A stretch of 64,000 nucleotides of DNA from Sphingopyxis sp. (GCA_013823985.1 PNNB01000079.1:1-64000), one strand, 5' to 3'. Numbered from the stretch's first letter, positions 24,133 through 33,130 are shown. The notes: generated by a model from the letters alone, not told the origin. Numbers and translations: made by a program.

Positions 24133-25185
24133 TTACTCCGCCGCAACCCCCGCCTGCTCAAACATATCCACGCCGTCATTTTCCGCAGCCGGCTCAATAC
24201 CGATGATCTTCTTCTTGCGGTTGTCGAAGCTGTTCCAGACCTGGCCCCAATCGCCGCGGGTGCTGGCCTTGCTGTACTCGGTCGCACGGGTTTCGAAGAA
24301 GTTGGCATGCTCGACACCGTTCAGCAATGGCGCGAGCCAGGGTAGCGGATGGTCTTCGACCATGTAGATGGCGGGCAGGCCAAGCTGGCCCAGACGCCAG
24401 TCGGCGATGTAGCGGATGTAGCGCTTGATTTCCTTGGCGGTCATGCCGGGCACAGGGCCCATTTCGAATGCGAGGTCGATGAAATTATCTTCCAGACGGA
24501 CGACCTTCTGGCAGCAATCGATAATATCTTCCTTCACCGCCTTGGTCAGGCATCCGCGTTCGGCGCAGAAAGCGTGGAACAGCTTGGTGATGCCTTCGCA
24601 GTGGAGCGATTCATCGCGGACCGACCAGGATACGATCTGCCCCATGCCCTTCATCTTGTTGAAGCGCGGGAAGTTCATCAGCATGGCGAAGGAGGCGAAC
24701 AGCTGCAGCCCTTCGGTAAAGCCGCCGAACATGGCGAGCGTGCGGGCGATATCCTCGTCATTGTCGACGCCGAACTGGTGGATATAATCAACCTTGGCGG
24801 CCATTTCCTCATATTCGAGGAACGCGCTATACTCGCTTTCGGGCATGCCGATGGTGTCGAGCAAGTGGCTGTACGCCGCGATGTGCACCGTTTCCATGTT
24901 GGAAAAGGCGGTCAGCATCATCTTCACTTCGGTCGGCTTGAACACGCGGCCGTAATTTTCGTGGTAGCAATTCTGCACCTCGACATCGGCCTGTGTGAAG
25001 AAACGGAAGATCTGCGTCAGCAGGTTACGCTCATGATCCGAAAGCTTCTGCGCCCAGTCGCGGCAATCCTCACCCAACGGCACCTCTTCGGGCAACCAGT
25101 GGATCTGTTGCTGGCGTTTCCAGAAATCATAGGCCCAGGGATATTCGAAAGGCTTGTAGCTGTTACGGGCTTCTAGAAGGGACAT
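24133..25185 (-). CDS. nrdB: Ribonucleotide reductase class I, beta subunit
   Basis: 350 residues. Provides the radical for reduction of ribonucleotides. By the spacing of the E. coli enzyme, iron ligands are Asp67, Glu98 and His101, and the radical tyrosine is Tyr105 (in ETVHIAAYSHLL); the second ligand helix is DESLHCEGITKLFHAF. Tyrosine is retained, so a classic Fe-tyrosyl cofactor is likely. C-terminal tail for docking to NrdA is present. Downstream of nrdA with a 187-bp gap that is almost filled by repeat element C. Confidence 0.95.
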   Translation of the reverse strand: MSLLEARNSYKPFEYPWAYDFWKRQQQIHWLPEEVPLGEDCRDWAQKLSDHERNLLTQIFRFFTQADVEVQNCYHENYGRVFKPTEVKMMLTAFSNMETVHIAAYSHLLDTIGMPESEYSAFLEYEEMAAKVDYIHQFGVDNDEDIARTLAMFGGFTEGLQLFASFAMLMNFPRFNKMKGMGQIVSWSVRDESLHCEGITKLFHAFCAERGCLTKAVKEDIIDCCQKVVRLEDNFIDLAFEMGPVPGMTAKEIKRYIRYIADWRLGQLGLPAIYMVEDHPLPWLAPLLNGVEHANFFETRATEYSKASTRGDWGQVWNSFDNRKKKIIGIEPAAENDGVDMFEQAGVAAE

Positions 25186-25211
25186 CTTCGTTTCCTTGCT
25201 TCAATCTATTT

Positions 25212-25366
25212 CCCCTCTCCTTTGGGAGAGGGTTGTGAAGACTTGGCGGCTTGCCGCCTAGTCGGAGCTGGGTGAGGGGGTGTTCTCCATTTGCAGGGAA
25301 GAACCCCTCACCAACTTCGCCTAAGCCTGACGGCCAAGGCTTCGTATCCTCTCCCACCGGAGAGGG
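25212..25366. repeat. Inverted-repeat element, copy C, between nrdA and nrdB
   Basis: About 155 bp. Left end CCCCTCTCCTTTGGGAGAGG, right end CTCTCCCACCGGAGAGGG. The right half (CCCTCACCAACTTCGCCTAA, then GGCCAAGGCTTCGTATCC) is the reverse complement of the left half of copy D. The left half holds GACTTGGCGGCTTGCCGCC. It would fold strongly in the nrdAB message. Confidence 0.85.
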
Positions 25367-25372
25367 AATTCA

Positions 25373-27319
25373 CTACTGACAGGCCAGACATTCGTCATAG
25401 TCGGTCGTGGTGGCCAGTTCGATGACCGGGGCTTCGGCGGTGTTGTCCGCCTCCACGCCGCCTGCAAAACCGGCGCGCTGGATGCTCTTGGAGCGCAGAT
25501 AATAGAGCGATTTCACGCCCAGTTCCCATGCGCGGAAGTGCAGCATCAGCAGGTCCCACTTTTCCACATCGGCCGGAATGAACAGGTTCAGCGAGGTCGC
25601 CTGGTCAATGAAGGGCGTGCGGTCGGCGGCGAGTTCGATCAGCCAGCGCTGGTCAATCTCGAAGCTGGTTTTGAACGTGTCCTTTTCCTCATGGCTGAGG
25701 AAGTCGAGATGCTGGACCGAGCCGCCCTTTTCAAGGATGCTGTTCCAGACATTGGTGCTGTCCTTCGCCTTTTCCTGCAGCAGTTTTTCCAGATAGGGAT
25801 TCTTCACGATGAAGCTGCCCGACAGGGTTTTGTGCGTGTAGATGTTGGCAGGGATCGGCTCGATGCAGGCGCTTGTGCCGCCGCAGATGATGCTGATCGA
25901 CGCGGTGGGCGCGATTGCCATCTTGCAGCTGAAACGTTCCATGACGCCCATCTCTTCGGCATCGGGGCAGGCGCCGCGTTCGTTGGCGAGCATCATCGAT
26001 GCTTCGTCCACTTGCGAGCGGATATGCTTGAAGAACTTCATGTTCCACGATTTCGCCAGCGCGCTTTCAAAGCCCACGCCGCGCGATTGCAGGAAGCTGT
26101 GGAATCCCATGACGCCGAGGCCGACCGAACGTTCCCGCGCCGCGCTGTACTTCGCCCGGGCCATTTCGTCGGGTGCGCGGTCGATGAAGTCCTGCAGCAC
26201 ATTGTCGAGCATGCGCATGACATCCTCGATAAAGGCCTTGTCGACGCTCCACTCATCCCATTTTTCGAGATTGAGCGAGCTGAGGCAGCACACCGCCGTG
26301 CGGTCTCCGCCCAGATGGTCGCGACCCGTGGGCAGGGTGATTTCCGAACACAGGTTCGATGTCGATACTTTCAGACCCAGATCGCGGTGATGCTTGGGCA
26401 TCGCGTTGTTCACGGTGTCGGAGAAGATGATGTAAGGCTCACCGGTCGCCAAACGGGTTTCGACCAGCTTCTGGAACAGCGAGCGTGCATCCACCGTGCT
26501 GCGCACTTCGCCGGTCTTGGGCGAACGCAGGTCGAATTCGGCACCGTCGCGGACCGCTTCCATAAACTCGTCCGACAACAGCACGCCATGGTGCAGGTTA
26601 AGCGCCTTACGGTTGAAATCGCCCGAGGGCTTGCGGATTTCGAGGAACTCCTCAATTTCGGGGTGCGAAACGTCGAGATAGCACGCCGCCGACCCACGGC
26701 GTAGCGAACCCTGGCTGATCGCGAGGGTGAGGCTGTCCATGACGCGGACGAAGGGAATGATGCCGCTGGTCTTGCCGTTGAGGCCGACAGGCTCCCCAAT
26801 GCCGCGCACGCTGCCCCAATAGGTGCCGATACCGCCACCGCGCGAGGCGAGCCACACATTTTCGTTCCATGTGTTGACGATGCCTTCCAGACTGTCGTCG
26901 ACGGAGTTCAGATAGCAGCTGATCGGCAGGCCGCGTCCGGTGCCGCCATTCGACAGCACAGGTGTTGCGGGCATGAACCACAGGCGGCTGATATAGTCAT
27001 ACAGGCGCTGGGCGTGCGGCTCGTCATCCGCATAGGCCGCGGCGACACGCGCAAACAGGTCCTGATAGCTTTCGCCCGGCAACAGATAACGGTCCTGCAG
27101 CGTGTCTTTGCCAAATTCGGTCAGCAGCGCATCGCGCGACGAATCCGTGACGACGTTGAAGCGCCGCTCGTCCACCGTTTTGCTGGACACGGCTTTCTTC
27201 GCCGCAGCCTTCGGTTTTTCTTCGGTACTGGTTTCGGCTTCCACCGTTAATTTTTCGAGCACGTCCGTTGTTCCTGCGACCATATCTTCGGCCCCTTGGC
27301 CAGTATCCCTGAAATCCAT
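25373..27319 (-). CDS. nrdA: Ribonucleotide reductase class I, alpha subunit
   Basis: 648 residues. Catalytic subunit that reduces NDPs to dNDPs. Key pieces: FMPATPVLSNGGTGRGLPIS (first active-site Cys), SNLCSEITLP with the Asn-Cys-Glu active-site trio, and the mobile C-terminal CLACQ thiol pair. ASRGGGIGTYWGSVRG and SISIICGGTSACIEP also fit. The N-terminus is a Lys/Ala/Thr-rich linker of about 50 residues with no ATP-cone, and the protein is about 110 residues shorter than E. coli NrdA. Start at 27319; an in-frame ATG at 27283 is possible. Confidence 0.95.
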   Translation of the reverse strand: MDFRDTGQGAEDMVAGTTDVLEKLTVEAETSTEEKPKAAAKKAVSSKTVDERRFNVVTDSSRDALLTEFGKDTLQDRYLLPGESYQDLFARVAAAYADDEPHAQRLYDYISRLWFMPATPVLSNGGTGRGLPISCYLNSVDDSLEGIVNTWNENVWLASRGGGIGTYWGSVRGIGEPVGLNGKTSGIIPFVRVMDSLTLAISQGSLRRGSAACYLDVSHPEIEEFLEIRKPSGDFNRKALNLHHGVLLSDEFMEAVRDGAEFDLRSPKTGEVRSTVDARSLFQKLVETRLATGEPYIIFSDTVNNAMPKHHRDLGLKVSTSNLCSEITLPTGRDHLGGDRTAVCCLSSLNLEKWDEWSVDKAFIEDVMRMLDNVLQDFIDRAPDEMARAKYSAARERSVGLGVMGFHSFLQSRGVGFESALAKSWNMKFFKHIRSQVDEASMMLANERGACPDAEEMGVMERFSCKMAIAPTASISIICGGTSACIEPIPANIYTHKTLSGSFIVKNPYLEKLLQEKAKDSTNVWNSILEKGGSVQHLDFLSHEEKDTFKTSFEIDQRWLIELAADRTPFIDQATSLNLFIPADVEKWDLLMLHFRAWELGVKSLYYLRSKSIQRAGFAGGVEADNTAEAPVIELATTTDYDECLACQ

Positions 27320-27549
27320 TTAACCCCGTTGCTCCATTCCTATTCAGACCCCACCGGCTGCATGGGATTTCCCCACCGGCCAAGTCCGCCCATTATTTTA
27401 GACGGAAAAATGTTCCCGTCTTGTTCGACTCGGGGGCGAAACCCCCTCTTACCATTTTTTGTACCCTGCAGGGGACTAAATTCGACTTGTCCCCAGCTTA
27501 TCGACGGAAAAAATCTCCCCCTCGGCGGAATCACGTTCCGCAGCTTTAA

Positions 27550-27597
27550 GCACAATCTGTGGTGATGCCCCCTACGGCCAACCGCTACCTATAGTGC
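27550..27597. promoter_or_regulatory. Candidate tandem NrdR boxes upstream of nrdA
   Basis: Two imperfect matches to the 16-bp NrdR palindrome (core CwATATaTwG): GCACAATCTGTGGTGA at 27550-27565 and CCGCTACCTATAGTGC at 27582-27597. They are 32 bp apart, i.e. about three helical turns, as expected for NrdR. By eye the matches are about 11 and 12 of 16 positions, so this is suggestive only. Confidence 0.35.
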
Positions 27598-27625
27598 CTC
27601 AATCATTTTGAGACGCAAGAGGGTA

Positions 27626-27643
27626 AATGGTAAATTTACCATT
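27626..27643. promoter_or_regulatory. 18-bp perfect palindrome, possible operator
   Basis: AATGGTAAATTTACCATT is self-complementary over all 18 bases, with a partial direct repeat of GGTAAAT ahead of it. It lies 244 bp upstream of the 707-residue gene and 307 bp upstream of nrdA. Length and symmetry suit a dimeric regulator; no family is recognised. Confidence 0.45.
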
Positions 27644-27886
27644 CAATTCGTCGCTATTGTGATTCCATTCGTCGCACGCCCCAAGCGGCCTACAGGGCGC
27701 GACGCGTGGATCTGCTAAGTCTTTTTTTGGGCGCAAGACGGAAAATCAAAGTTGGAAAATTTTTTTCGATCCGGCGTCCGGACCGATTTTATCCCCCGAT
27801 TTTTAGATGGCGCGTCGCACCGCCTTGTCAAAATATGGGGGGCACGCCATGCTGAATCCAATGCGGGAATCAAAAGGGGATAGGAC

Positions 27887-30010
27887 ATGAAGCAGATACT
27901 GGCCGCTTTGGTGATGGCCCTGTCCTTTTTATATGCTGTCCCCGCCAGTGCCAGCGGCGATTCGACCTGCTATCCCGACTGGAAAGTGAAGCAAACGGAT
28001 TATAATGGCTGCAGCAGCACAGCGTTGATCAGTCCCGGCAATGACACGCGCATCAACCTGCTGATGTTGTTGTACGATCGTCATGGCGCCGTAGGCCCAG
28101 CCAGTCACTACAGCTATGATATCGTCGAACGGCGCGGCGAGGCCGAACCTTTTGACTGGCCCAGCTTTGCCTTGAAACTTGGTCCATCTCCGGCGGGGCA
28201 GGACGATGGTTCGACGGCTGACTTTCCGTTCGGTACCCGCTGTATGAGCAATATGGCGGCGGGCGCGGACTTTATCGCCGCCGTGGGTCGCGCCAAAGGC
28301 CTGAGCGAAGCCGAGAAGGCGACATTGACCGCCGTGCGCACGACCCTGAAACCGGAATGTACAGGCGAAGCAAAGGCAGCGCCTGTCGCCCAGGAAGCAT
28401 TGGCGCAAGTTCAATCGTCAAATGGCCGTTCCTTCGCCGCCTATCTTGTGGGCGCTGCGGCCTTTTACGACGGTGACTTTGCCGCCGCCCATGCTCATTT
28501 CGCGCGGGTCGATCCGAAGGCTTCTGCCTGGCTGGCGGAGGCGGCAACTTATATGCTGGCGCGCACAACCTTGAACGACGCCATGGAGACGGCTTTCGAC
28601 GAATATGGCGGGGTCTCGGAAAAAGGGGCGGACACAAACCGCGTCCAAGTCGCAGAAACGGAGTTCAAGGCCTATCTGAAAGCCTATACCGACGGCAAAT
28701 ATGCGGTGTCGGCCAAAGGTCTGCTGCGCCGTGTCTATTGGCTCGGTAACCGAAAGGATGCCCTTGCCGCAGAATATGCTGCGCAATTTGCGCAAGGTGA
28801 TGCCGCCAAACGCAATCTGTCCTTCCCAGACCTGGTACAGGAATTCGATATCAAGGCCATGACGCAGTTGAAGCCGGAAGATGTGAAAGACCCGCTACTG
28901 CTGGCGGCACTTCTGTTGCGCGATATGCGTCGACCCGATGACCCTAAATATGCCGACTATGGCACACCACCGGTCACCCGCGCCGCTCTTGATGCGTTCA
29001 AGCCCGCATTCACCGGCGAAGAAGCGCTGTTCAGTTATCTGCAAGCCGTTCACGCATTTTATGTCGTCGATAAACCGGCGGACGTGTTGACGTTGATACC
29101 GCCAACTAAAGCGCAGTCCGGTTACCTCGAATACAGCCGCATGCTGCTGCGCGCACTCGCGCTGGATGCGTTGGGTGATCCAACAGCACAGGCGGCTTTA
29201 ACGTCCGCCGTATCGGCCGCGTCATTGCCACAGCAACGCGGCGCGGCGGAGCTCGCCCTAGCTATGCACGCCGAACGTGCAAAGTCTGTAGATGCGGTCT
29301 TTGGTTCAGGCAGTTTGATCCGCGATCCCGATGTGCGTGAAATTTTGCTGCGCTATCACGCGGGCCCAACATTGTTGCGCAAATTGGCTGCATCTGGCGG
29401 TTCCGAGCGCGAAAAACAGGCGGCCACATATACCCTGTTGTACAAGAATTTGACGCGGGGCTTTTACGCCGATTTCCTGCGCGACTTGCCGCTCATTCCC
29501 GCACAAGCCAAGCGGCGGGCGCAGGACGATTATGAATCGCCCCTCTATACGGACATCGCGTTGTTCCGTTGGTCAGGCTCGACTGATTTTGCCTGCCCGG
29601 CACTGAGAGCAGTCGTGGCCAATCTGGCCGCAAAGCCAAAGGACCCTACCGCTTTGCTATGCTTGGGCGAATTCATCCGGCTCAATGGCCTTGATCCCGA
29701 ATATTACGGCGTCACCCGTTCTTTGGACGACCAGCCCGAGAAAGACGAACTGGGCGGAAGTCCCAGTCAGTTTCCCGGAAAACGCTTCTCGCGCCTTGAT
29801 GCCTATAAGACCGTCATGGCCGATCCTGCGGCAGGCGCGGGCAACAGAGCCTATGCGCTCTACCGAGCGGTCAATTGCTATGCGCCAGCCGGCTATAATG
29901 GCTGCGATTCGACGGAAGCGACGAAGGCACAACGAAAGGCGTGGTTTGATCAACTGAAGGGCCAATACCCAACATCCATTTGGGCAAAGAAGCTGCGCTA
30001 TTATTGGTAA
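27887..30010 (+). CDS. Secreted helical-repeat protein of unknown function
   Basis: 707 residues. Signal peptide (MKQILAALVMALSFLYAVPA, cleaved near SAS). The mature part is rich in Ala and Leu with helix pairs that look like degenerate TPR or Sel1-like repeats (for example RSFAAYLVGAAAFYDGDFAA). The N-terminus (DYNGCSSTALI) and C-terminus (GYNGCDSTEAT) share a YNGC-S/D-ST motif, and the last lines (QLKGQYPTSIWAKKLRYYW) recall BamD-like repeat ends. Probably periplasmic scaffold. Next gene starts 8 bp later, so they form a pair. Function unknown. Confidence 0.75.
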   Translation: MKQILAALVMALSFLYAVPASASGDSTCYPDWKVKQTDYNGCSSTALISPGNDTRINLLMLLYDRHGAVGPASHYSYDIVERRGEAEPFDWPSFALKLGPSPAGQDDGSTADFPFGTRCMSNMAAGADFIAAVGRAKGLSEAEKATLTAVRTTLKPECTGEAKAAPVAQEALAQVQSSNGRSFAAYLVGAAAFYDGDFAAAHAHFARVDPKASAWLAEAATYMLARTTLNDAMETAFDEYGGVSEKGADTNRVQVAETEFKAYLKAYTDGKYAVSAKGLLRRVYWLGNRKDALAAEYAAQFAQGDAAKRNLSFPDLVQEFDIKAMTQLKPEDVKDPLLLAALLLRDMRRPDDPKYADYGTPPVTRAALDAFKPAFTGEEALFSYLQAVHAFYVVDKPADVLTLIPPTKAQSGYLEYSRMLLRALALDALGDPTAQAALTSAVSAASLPQQRGAAELALAMHAERAKSVDAVFGSGSLIRDPDVREILLRYHAGPTLLRKLAASGGSEREKQAATYTLLYKNLTRGFYADFLRDLPLIPAQAKRRAQDDYESPLYTDIALFRWSGSTDFACPALRAVVANLAAKPKDPTALLCLGEFIRLNGLDPEYYGVTRSLDDQPEKDELGGSPSQFPGKRFSRLDAYKTVMADPAAGAGNRAYALYRAVNCYAPAGYNGCDSTEATKAQRKAWFDQLKGQYPTSIWAKKLRYYW

Positions 30011-30017
30011 GCTTGTG

Positions 30018-30719
30018 ATGCGCTGTTTTGGCCTGCTGGTCGCTCTTTGTGTCGCGGCCTGCCAGCCTGCCGAGAATCGTGTGAAGGCGGAAAATTACGA
30101 CGCCTTCTGGCTTTGGGCCGGCGTAGTGCCGCAACCCGTCTTGGACCGCGCGCACACCATCTACATTCTCCAAGGTGAAATCAGGGGCAACGGGCCATCC
30201 AAAATCGTGACCTTGCGTCCCGGGACACCGGCCGTACGGCATGCCAATATCTGGATTGTTTACCGTGTGGAAACGATCAACTGGGGCGCGGACATCTTGC
30301 CCAAAATACGCGCGGACGCCGCGCGGTGGAAAGCGGCCGGAAATGAAGTCGTGGGGGTGCAGATTGATTTTGATGCAGCAACGCGGGGGCTCAAGGATTA
30401 TGCTATATTCCTGGCCAGGGTTCGATCCGCTTTACCCAAGGATCTAAAGCTTGGCATTACAGGTTTGCTGGACTGGAGCGCACAAGGCGACAGCGCGGAT
30501 TTGAATCAGTTGGCAGGGGTGGTCGACGAGGTCGTATTGCAGACCTATCAGGGGCGCCACACAATTGCGGGATATGAAAATTATCTGCAAAGTCTAGATC
30601 GGTTGAACGTGCCTTACCGTATCGGACTTGTGCAAAACGGCGAATGGACAGCGCCTGACTCACTAAAACATGATCCCCAATTCAAAGGCTATGTTGTGTT
30701 TCTTCTCAACCCGGCATGA
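30018..30719 (+). CDS. DUF3142-type lipoprotein
   Basis: 233 residues. A lipoprotein signal (MRCFGLLVALCVAACQP) gives a lipid-modified Cys15. The body matches DUF3142 in pattern: YRVETINWGADILPKI, GVQIDFDAATRGLKDYAIFL, LGITGLLDWSAQGD, VVLQTYQGRHTI, an arrangement like a TIM-barrel glycoside-hydrolase-type fold. No activity has been shown for the family. The second of two starts (ATG at 30018) is preferred over the GTG at 30015. Coupled to the 707-residue secreted protein upstream. Confidence 0.72.
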   Translation: MRCFGLLVALCVAACQPAENRVKAENYDAFWLWAGVVPQPVLDRAHTIYILQGEIRGNGPSKIVTLRPGTPAVRHANIWIVYRVETINWGADILPKIRADAARWKAAGNEVVGVQIDFDAATRGLKDYAIFLARVRSALPKDLKLGITGLLDWSAQGDSADLNQLAGVVDEVVLQTYQGRHTIAGYENYLQSLDRLNVPYRIGLVQNGEWTAPDSLKHDPQFKGYVVFLLNPA

Positions 30720-30726
30720 ACAGGTT

Positions 30727-30756
30727 CGGGTCCCGTCATCTGCATGACAGGACCCG
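30727..30756. terminator. Strong hairpin between convergent genes
   Basis: CGGGTCC pairs with GGACCCG, with an inner GTCAT-ctgc-ATGAC stem. No clear T-run follows in either direction, so a bidirectional or Rho-assisted role is only likely. Confidence 0.5.
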
Positions 30757-30783
30757 GCGTCCTTCCTTGGGGAGAGGAGGGGA

Positions 30784-31203
30784 TTAGCCCAGAAGAAACT
30801 TGCTCATTTCGGCTTTGCTAATCTTCTTGCTTTTATCCGCGTCTGCGGCAGCAAATCCATCCTTGGCCCATTTCAGCTTTGCTGTCTGGTCCATAGCCTT
30901 GGATGTTGCATCACCACCCGCGGCGTGCAGAGCCAGAAGCCATTTGGTGAACTCCGGTTCTTCCAGATCGCCGCTTTTGTCAGCGTCATAGGCGGGGAAT
31001 TCTGCTTCTACCAATTGGGCGACCTGTTGTTCACGTGGCATTGGTGCCGGTGCTGCAGCGGGTGCAGGTTCGGTAACAGGCTGGGCTTCCATCGTATCGG
31101 GCACTTCGGTCGGGGAAGGGGGTGCCATCGGGTCGGCCTGCTGCGCCATAGCCGGGATTGCTGCCAAAGCAATTAAGCTTGATGCGGTCAGAATGCGTAA
31201 CAT
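30784..31203 (-). CDS. Secreted EF-hand protein
   Basis: 139 residues. Signal peptide MLRILTASSLIALAAIPAMA, then a Pro/Ala-rich linker (TEPAPAAAPAPMPREQQ). Two EF-hand-like loops: DADKSGDLEEPEF at about 75 and DADKSKKISKAEM near the C-terminus, with the DxDxS-G/K pattern for calcium. It is likely a periplasmic calcium-binding protein. Upstream DNA is AT-rich; it is convergent with the DUF3142 lipoprotein gene. Confidence 0.85.
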   Translation of the reverse strand: MLRILTASSLIALAAIPAMAQQADPMAPPSPTEVPDTMEAQPVTEPAPAAAPAPMPREQQVAQLVEAEFPAYDADKSGDLEEPEFTKWLLALHAAGGDATSKAMDQTAKLKWAKDGFAAADADKSKKISKAEMSKFLLG

Positions 31204-31576
31204 AGTAAATCTCCTGCGTTTCTCAAATATCCAAAATTATAACCCGATATTTGATATATAAAGTACGTATAATATCGCTTCTGTTCAGCAATATCGAACG
31301 GTACAATCCACAAGATGGTATTTATGTTTCAAGTTATGAATTGAAAAAATGAACTATGTTCACTTGAACCTTCATATGACATCAACTCATCATCAAATTG
31401 ACAGAAAATTAAGCCAACATGCTTTTCGACGTAGATGTTAAACTTAATGTCTGATGAACATAATTTTAACGGCACATGAATAGGCGGTGTATTCGGGGTT
31501 TCCGAATTGGATTGTCTAAAGGTTGAATCTCAAGATTCGTTTGTTAAGGGCTGTGCACCTGACCAACCGACGGGAC
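31204..31576. other. AT-rich 373-bp divergent spacer
   Basis: No gene is seen. This is one of the most AT-rich stretches in the window, with many TATA-like words, and should hold promoters for the EF-hand gene (minus) and fumarase (plus). Any transferred-DNA remnant is speculation. Confidence 0.4.
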
Positions 31577-33106
31577 ATGAATATGACTGTAGAAATTCGC
31601 CAAAGTGACCTGATCGAAAGCGTTGCGGACGCTCTTCAATATATCAGCTATTTTCATCCCATGGATTATATCCGCGCCTTGGGTGAAGCCTATGAGGCGG
31701 AACAGTCCCCCGCGGCGAAGGACGCCATTGCCCAAATCCTGACCAACAGCCGCATGTGTGCCGAAGGTCACCGGCCGATCTGTCAAGATACGGGCATCGT
31801 GAATGTGTTCGTCAAATGGGGTATGGATTGCCGGCTGGACGATACATCGAAATCCTTGCAAGAGGTGGTCGACGAAGGTGTGCGTCGCGCTTATTTGCAT
31901 CCGGAAAACAAGCTGCGCGCCTCGGTCCTTGCTGATCCCGCTTTCACGCGCCGCAATACGAAGGATAATACGCCCTGCGTGCTGCATGTCGAAATGGTCT
32001 CCGGCGGCAAAGTCAGTGTCGACGTCGCGGCCAAGGGTGGCGGCAGCGAGAATAAGTCGAAGTTCAAAATGATGAACCCGTCGGACAATATCGTCGACTG
32101 GGTGCTGGAAATGCTCCCGCAGATGGGCGCAGGCTGGTGCCCGCCGGGAATGCTTGGCATCGGTATTGGCGGGACAGCGGAACATTGCGTGCTGCTCGCC
32201 AAGCAGGCGCTGATGGAGCCGATCGACATGGGTCCCCTGAAAGCCCGGGGGCCTCAGAATGACATTGAAGCAATGCGGATCGAGATATTTGACAAGGTCA
32301 ATGCGCTGGGCATCGGTGCGCAGGGACTTGGCGGGCTATCGACCATATTGGATGTGAAGATCATGGATGCCCCCTGCCATGCGGCGGGCAAGCCGGTGGC
32401 TATGATCCCGAATTGTGCTGCGACGCGCCACGCGCATTTCACGCTGAACGGTTCGGGACCTGCGCTTCTTGAGGCGCCGAAGCTTGATGAATGGCCAAAG
32501 GTGGATTGGAAGCCTGATGCCGCAGCGAAACGCATTGATCTCGACACGCTGACACCTGCCGATGTGCAGGGTTGGAAACAGGGCGACCGGCTGTTGCTGA
32601 ACGGCAAAATGCTGACCGGCCGGGATGCTGCGCATAAGCGGATTGCCGACATGCTGGCCAAGGGTGAAGAGCTGCCGGTCAGTTTTAAGGGCCGGATGAT
32701 CTATTATGTCGGGCCCGTCGATCCTGTAGGTGAAGAGGTCGTTGGCCCTGCGGGCCCCACCACCGCGACCCGCATGGACAAGTTCATGGACATGATGCTT
32801 GAACAGGGCTTGCTCGGATGCGTCGGGAAGGCCGAGCGTGGTCCGGCAGCAACGCAGGCGATTGCCAAGCACAAAAGCGCCTATCTGATGGCTGTGGGTG
32901 GTGCGGCCTATTTGGTTGCACGTGCGATCAAAGGCAGCAAAGTCGTCGGTTTTGAAGATTTGGGCATGGAAGCCATCTACGAATTTGAAGTGCAGGACTT
33001 CCCGGTAACCGTGGCCGTCGATAGCGAAGGCAACAATGTCCACCAGCTTGCGCCAACCTATTGGCAGAAGCGGATTAAGGACGAAGGTCTGCTCGCGGGG
33101 GTCTAG
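31577..33106 (+). CDS. Class I fumarate hydratase (iron-sulfur, FumA/FumB type)
   Basis: 509 residues, single chain with the N-terminal alpha and C-terminal beta parts fused. Converts fumarate and L-malate in the TCA cycle with a [4Fe-4S] cluster. Conserved points: RPICQDTGIVNVFVKWG with a cluster cysteine, KGGGSENKSKF, WCPPGMLGIGIGGTAEHC and, in the C-terminal part, GPTTATRMDKFMDMMLEQG and VGFEDLGMEAIYEFEV. Start set at 31577 (MNMTVEIRQSDLIES), dropping 18 residues that do not fit the family. Class I enzymes are oxygen sensitive; a class II fumC was not seen here. Confidence 0.93.
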   Translation: MNMTVEIRQSDLIESVADALQYISYFHPMDYIRALGEAYEAEQSPAAKDAIAQILTNSRMCAEGHRPICQDTGIVNVFVKWGMDCRLDDTSKSLQEVVDEGVRRAYLHPENKLRASVLADPAFTRRNTKDNTPCVLHVEMVSGGKVSVDVAAKGGGSENKSKFKMMNPSDNIVDWVLEMLPQMGAGWCPPGMLGIGIGGTAEHCVLLAKQALMEPIDMGPLKARGPQNDIEAMRIEIFDKVNALGIGAQGLGGLSTILDVKIMDAPCHAAGKPVAMIPNCAATRHAHFTLNGSGPALLEAPKLDEWPKVDWKPDAAAKRIDLDTLTPADVQGWKQGDRLLLNGKMLTGRDAAHKRIADMLAKGEELPVSFKGRMIYYVGPVDPVGEEVVGPAGPTTATRMDKFMDMMLEQGLLGCVGKAERGPAATQAIAKHKSAYLMAVGGAAYLVARAIKGSKVVGFEDLGMEAIYEFEVQDFPVTVAVDSEGNNVHQLAPTYWQKRIKDEGLLAGV

Positions 33107-33130
33107 TCCCCCGATCGGCGGGCAGGCGCG

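Larger units (their letters stand above)
27320..27886. other. 567-bp divergent intergenic region with regulatory signals
   Basis: No gene is apparent. It should contain the promoters of nrdA (minus) and the 707-residue protein (plus). Visible features are a candidate pair of NrdR boxes (27550-27597), an 18-bp perfect palindrome (27626-27643) and T-runs near 27720 and 27763. Confidence 0.5.
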
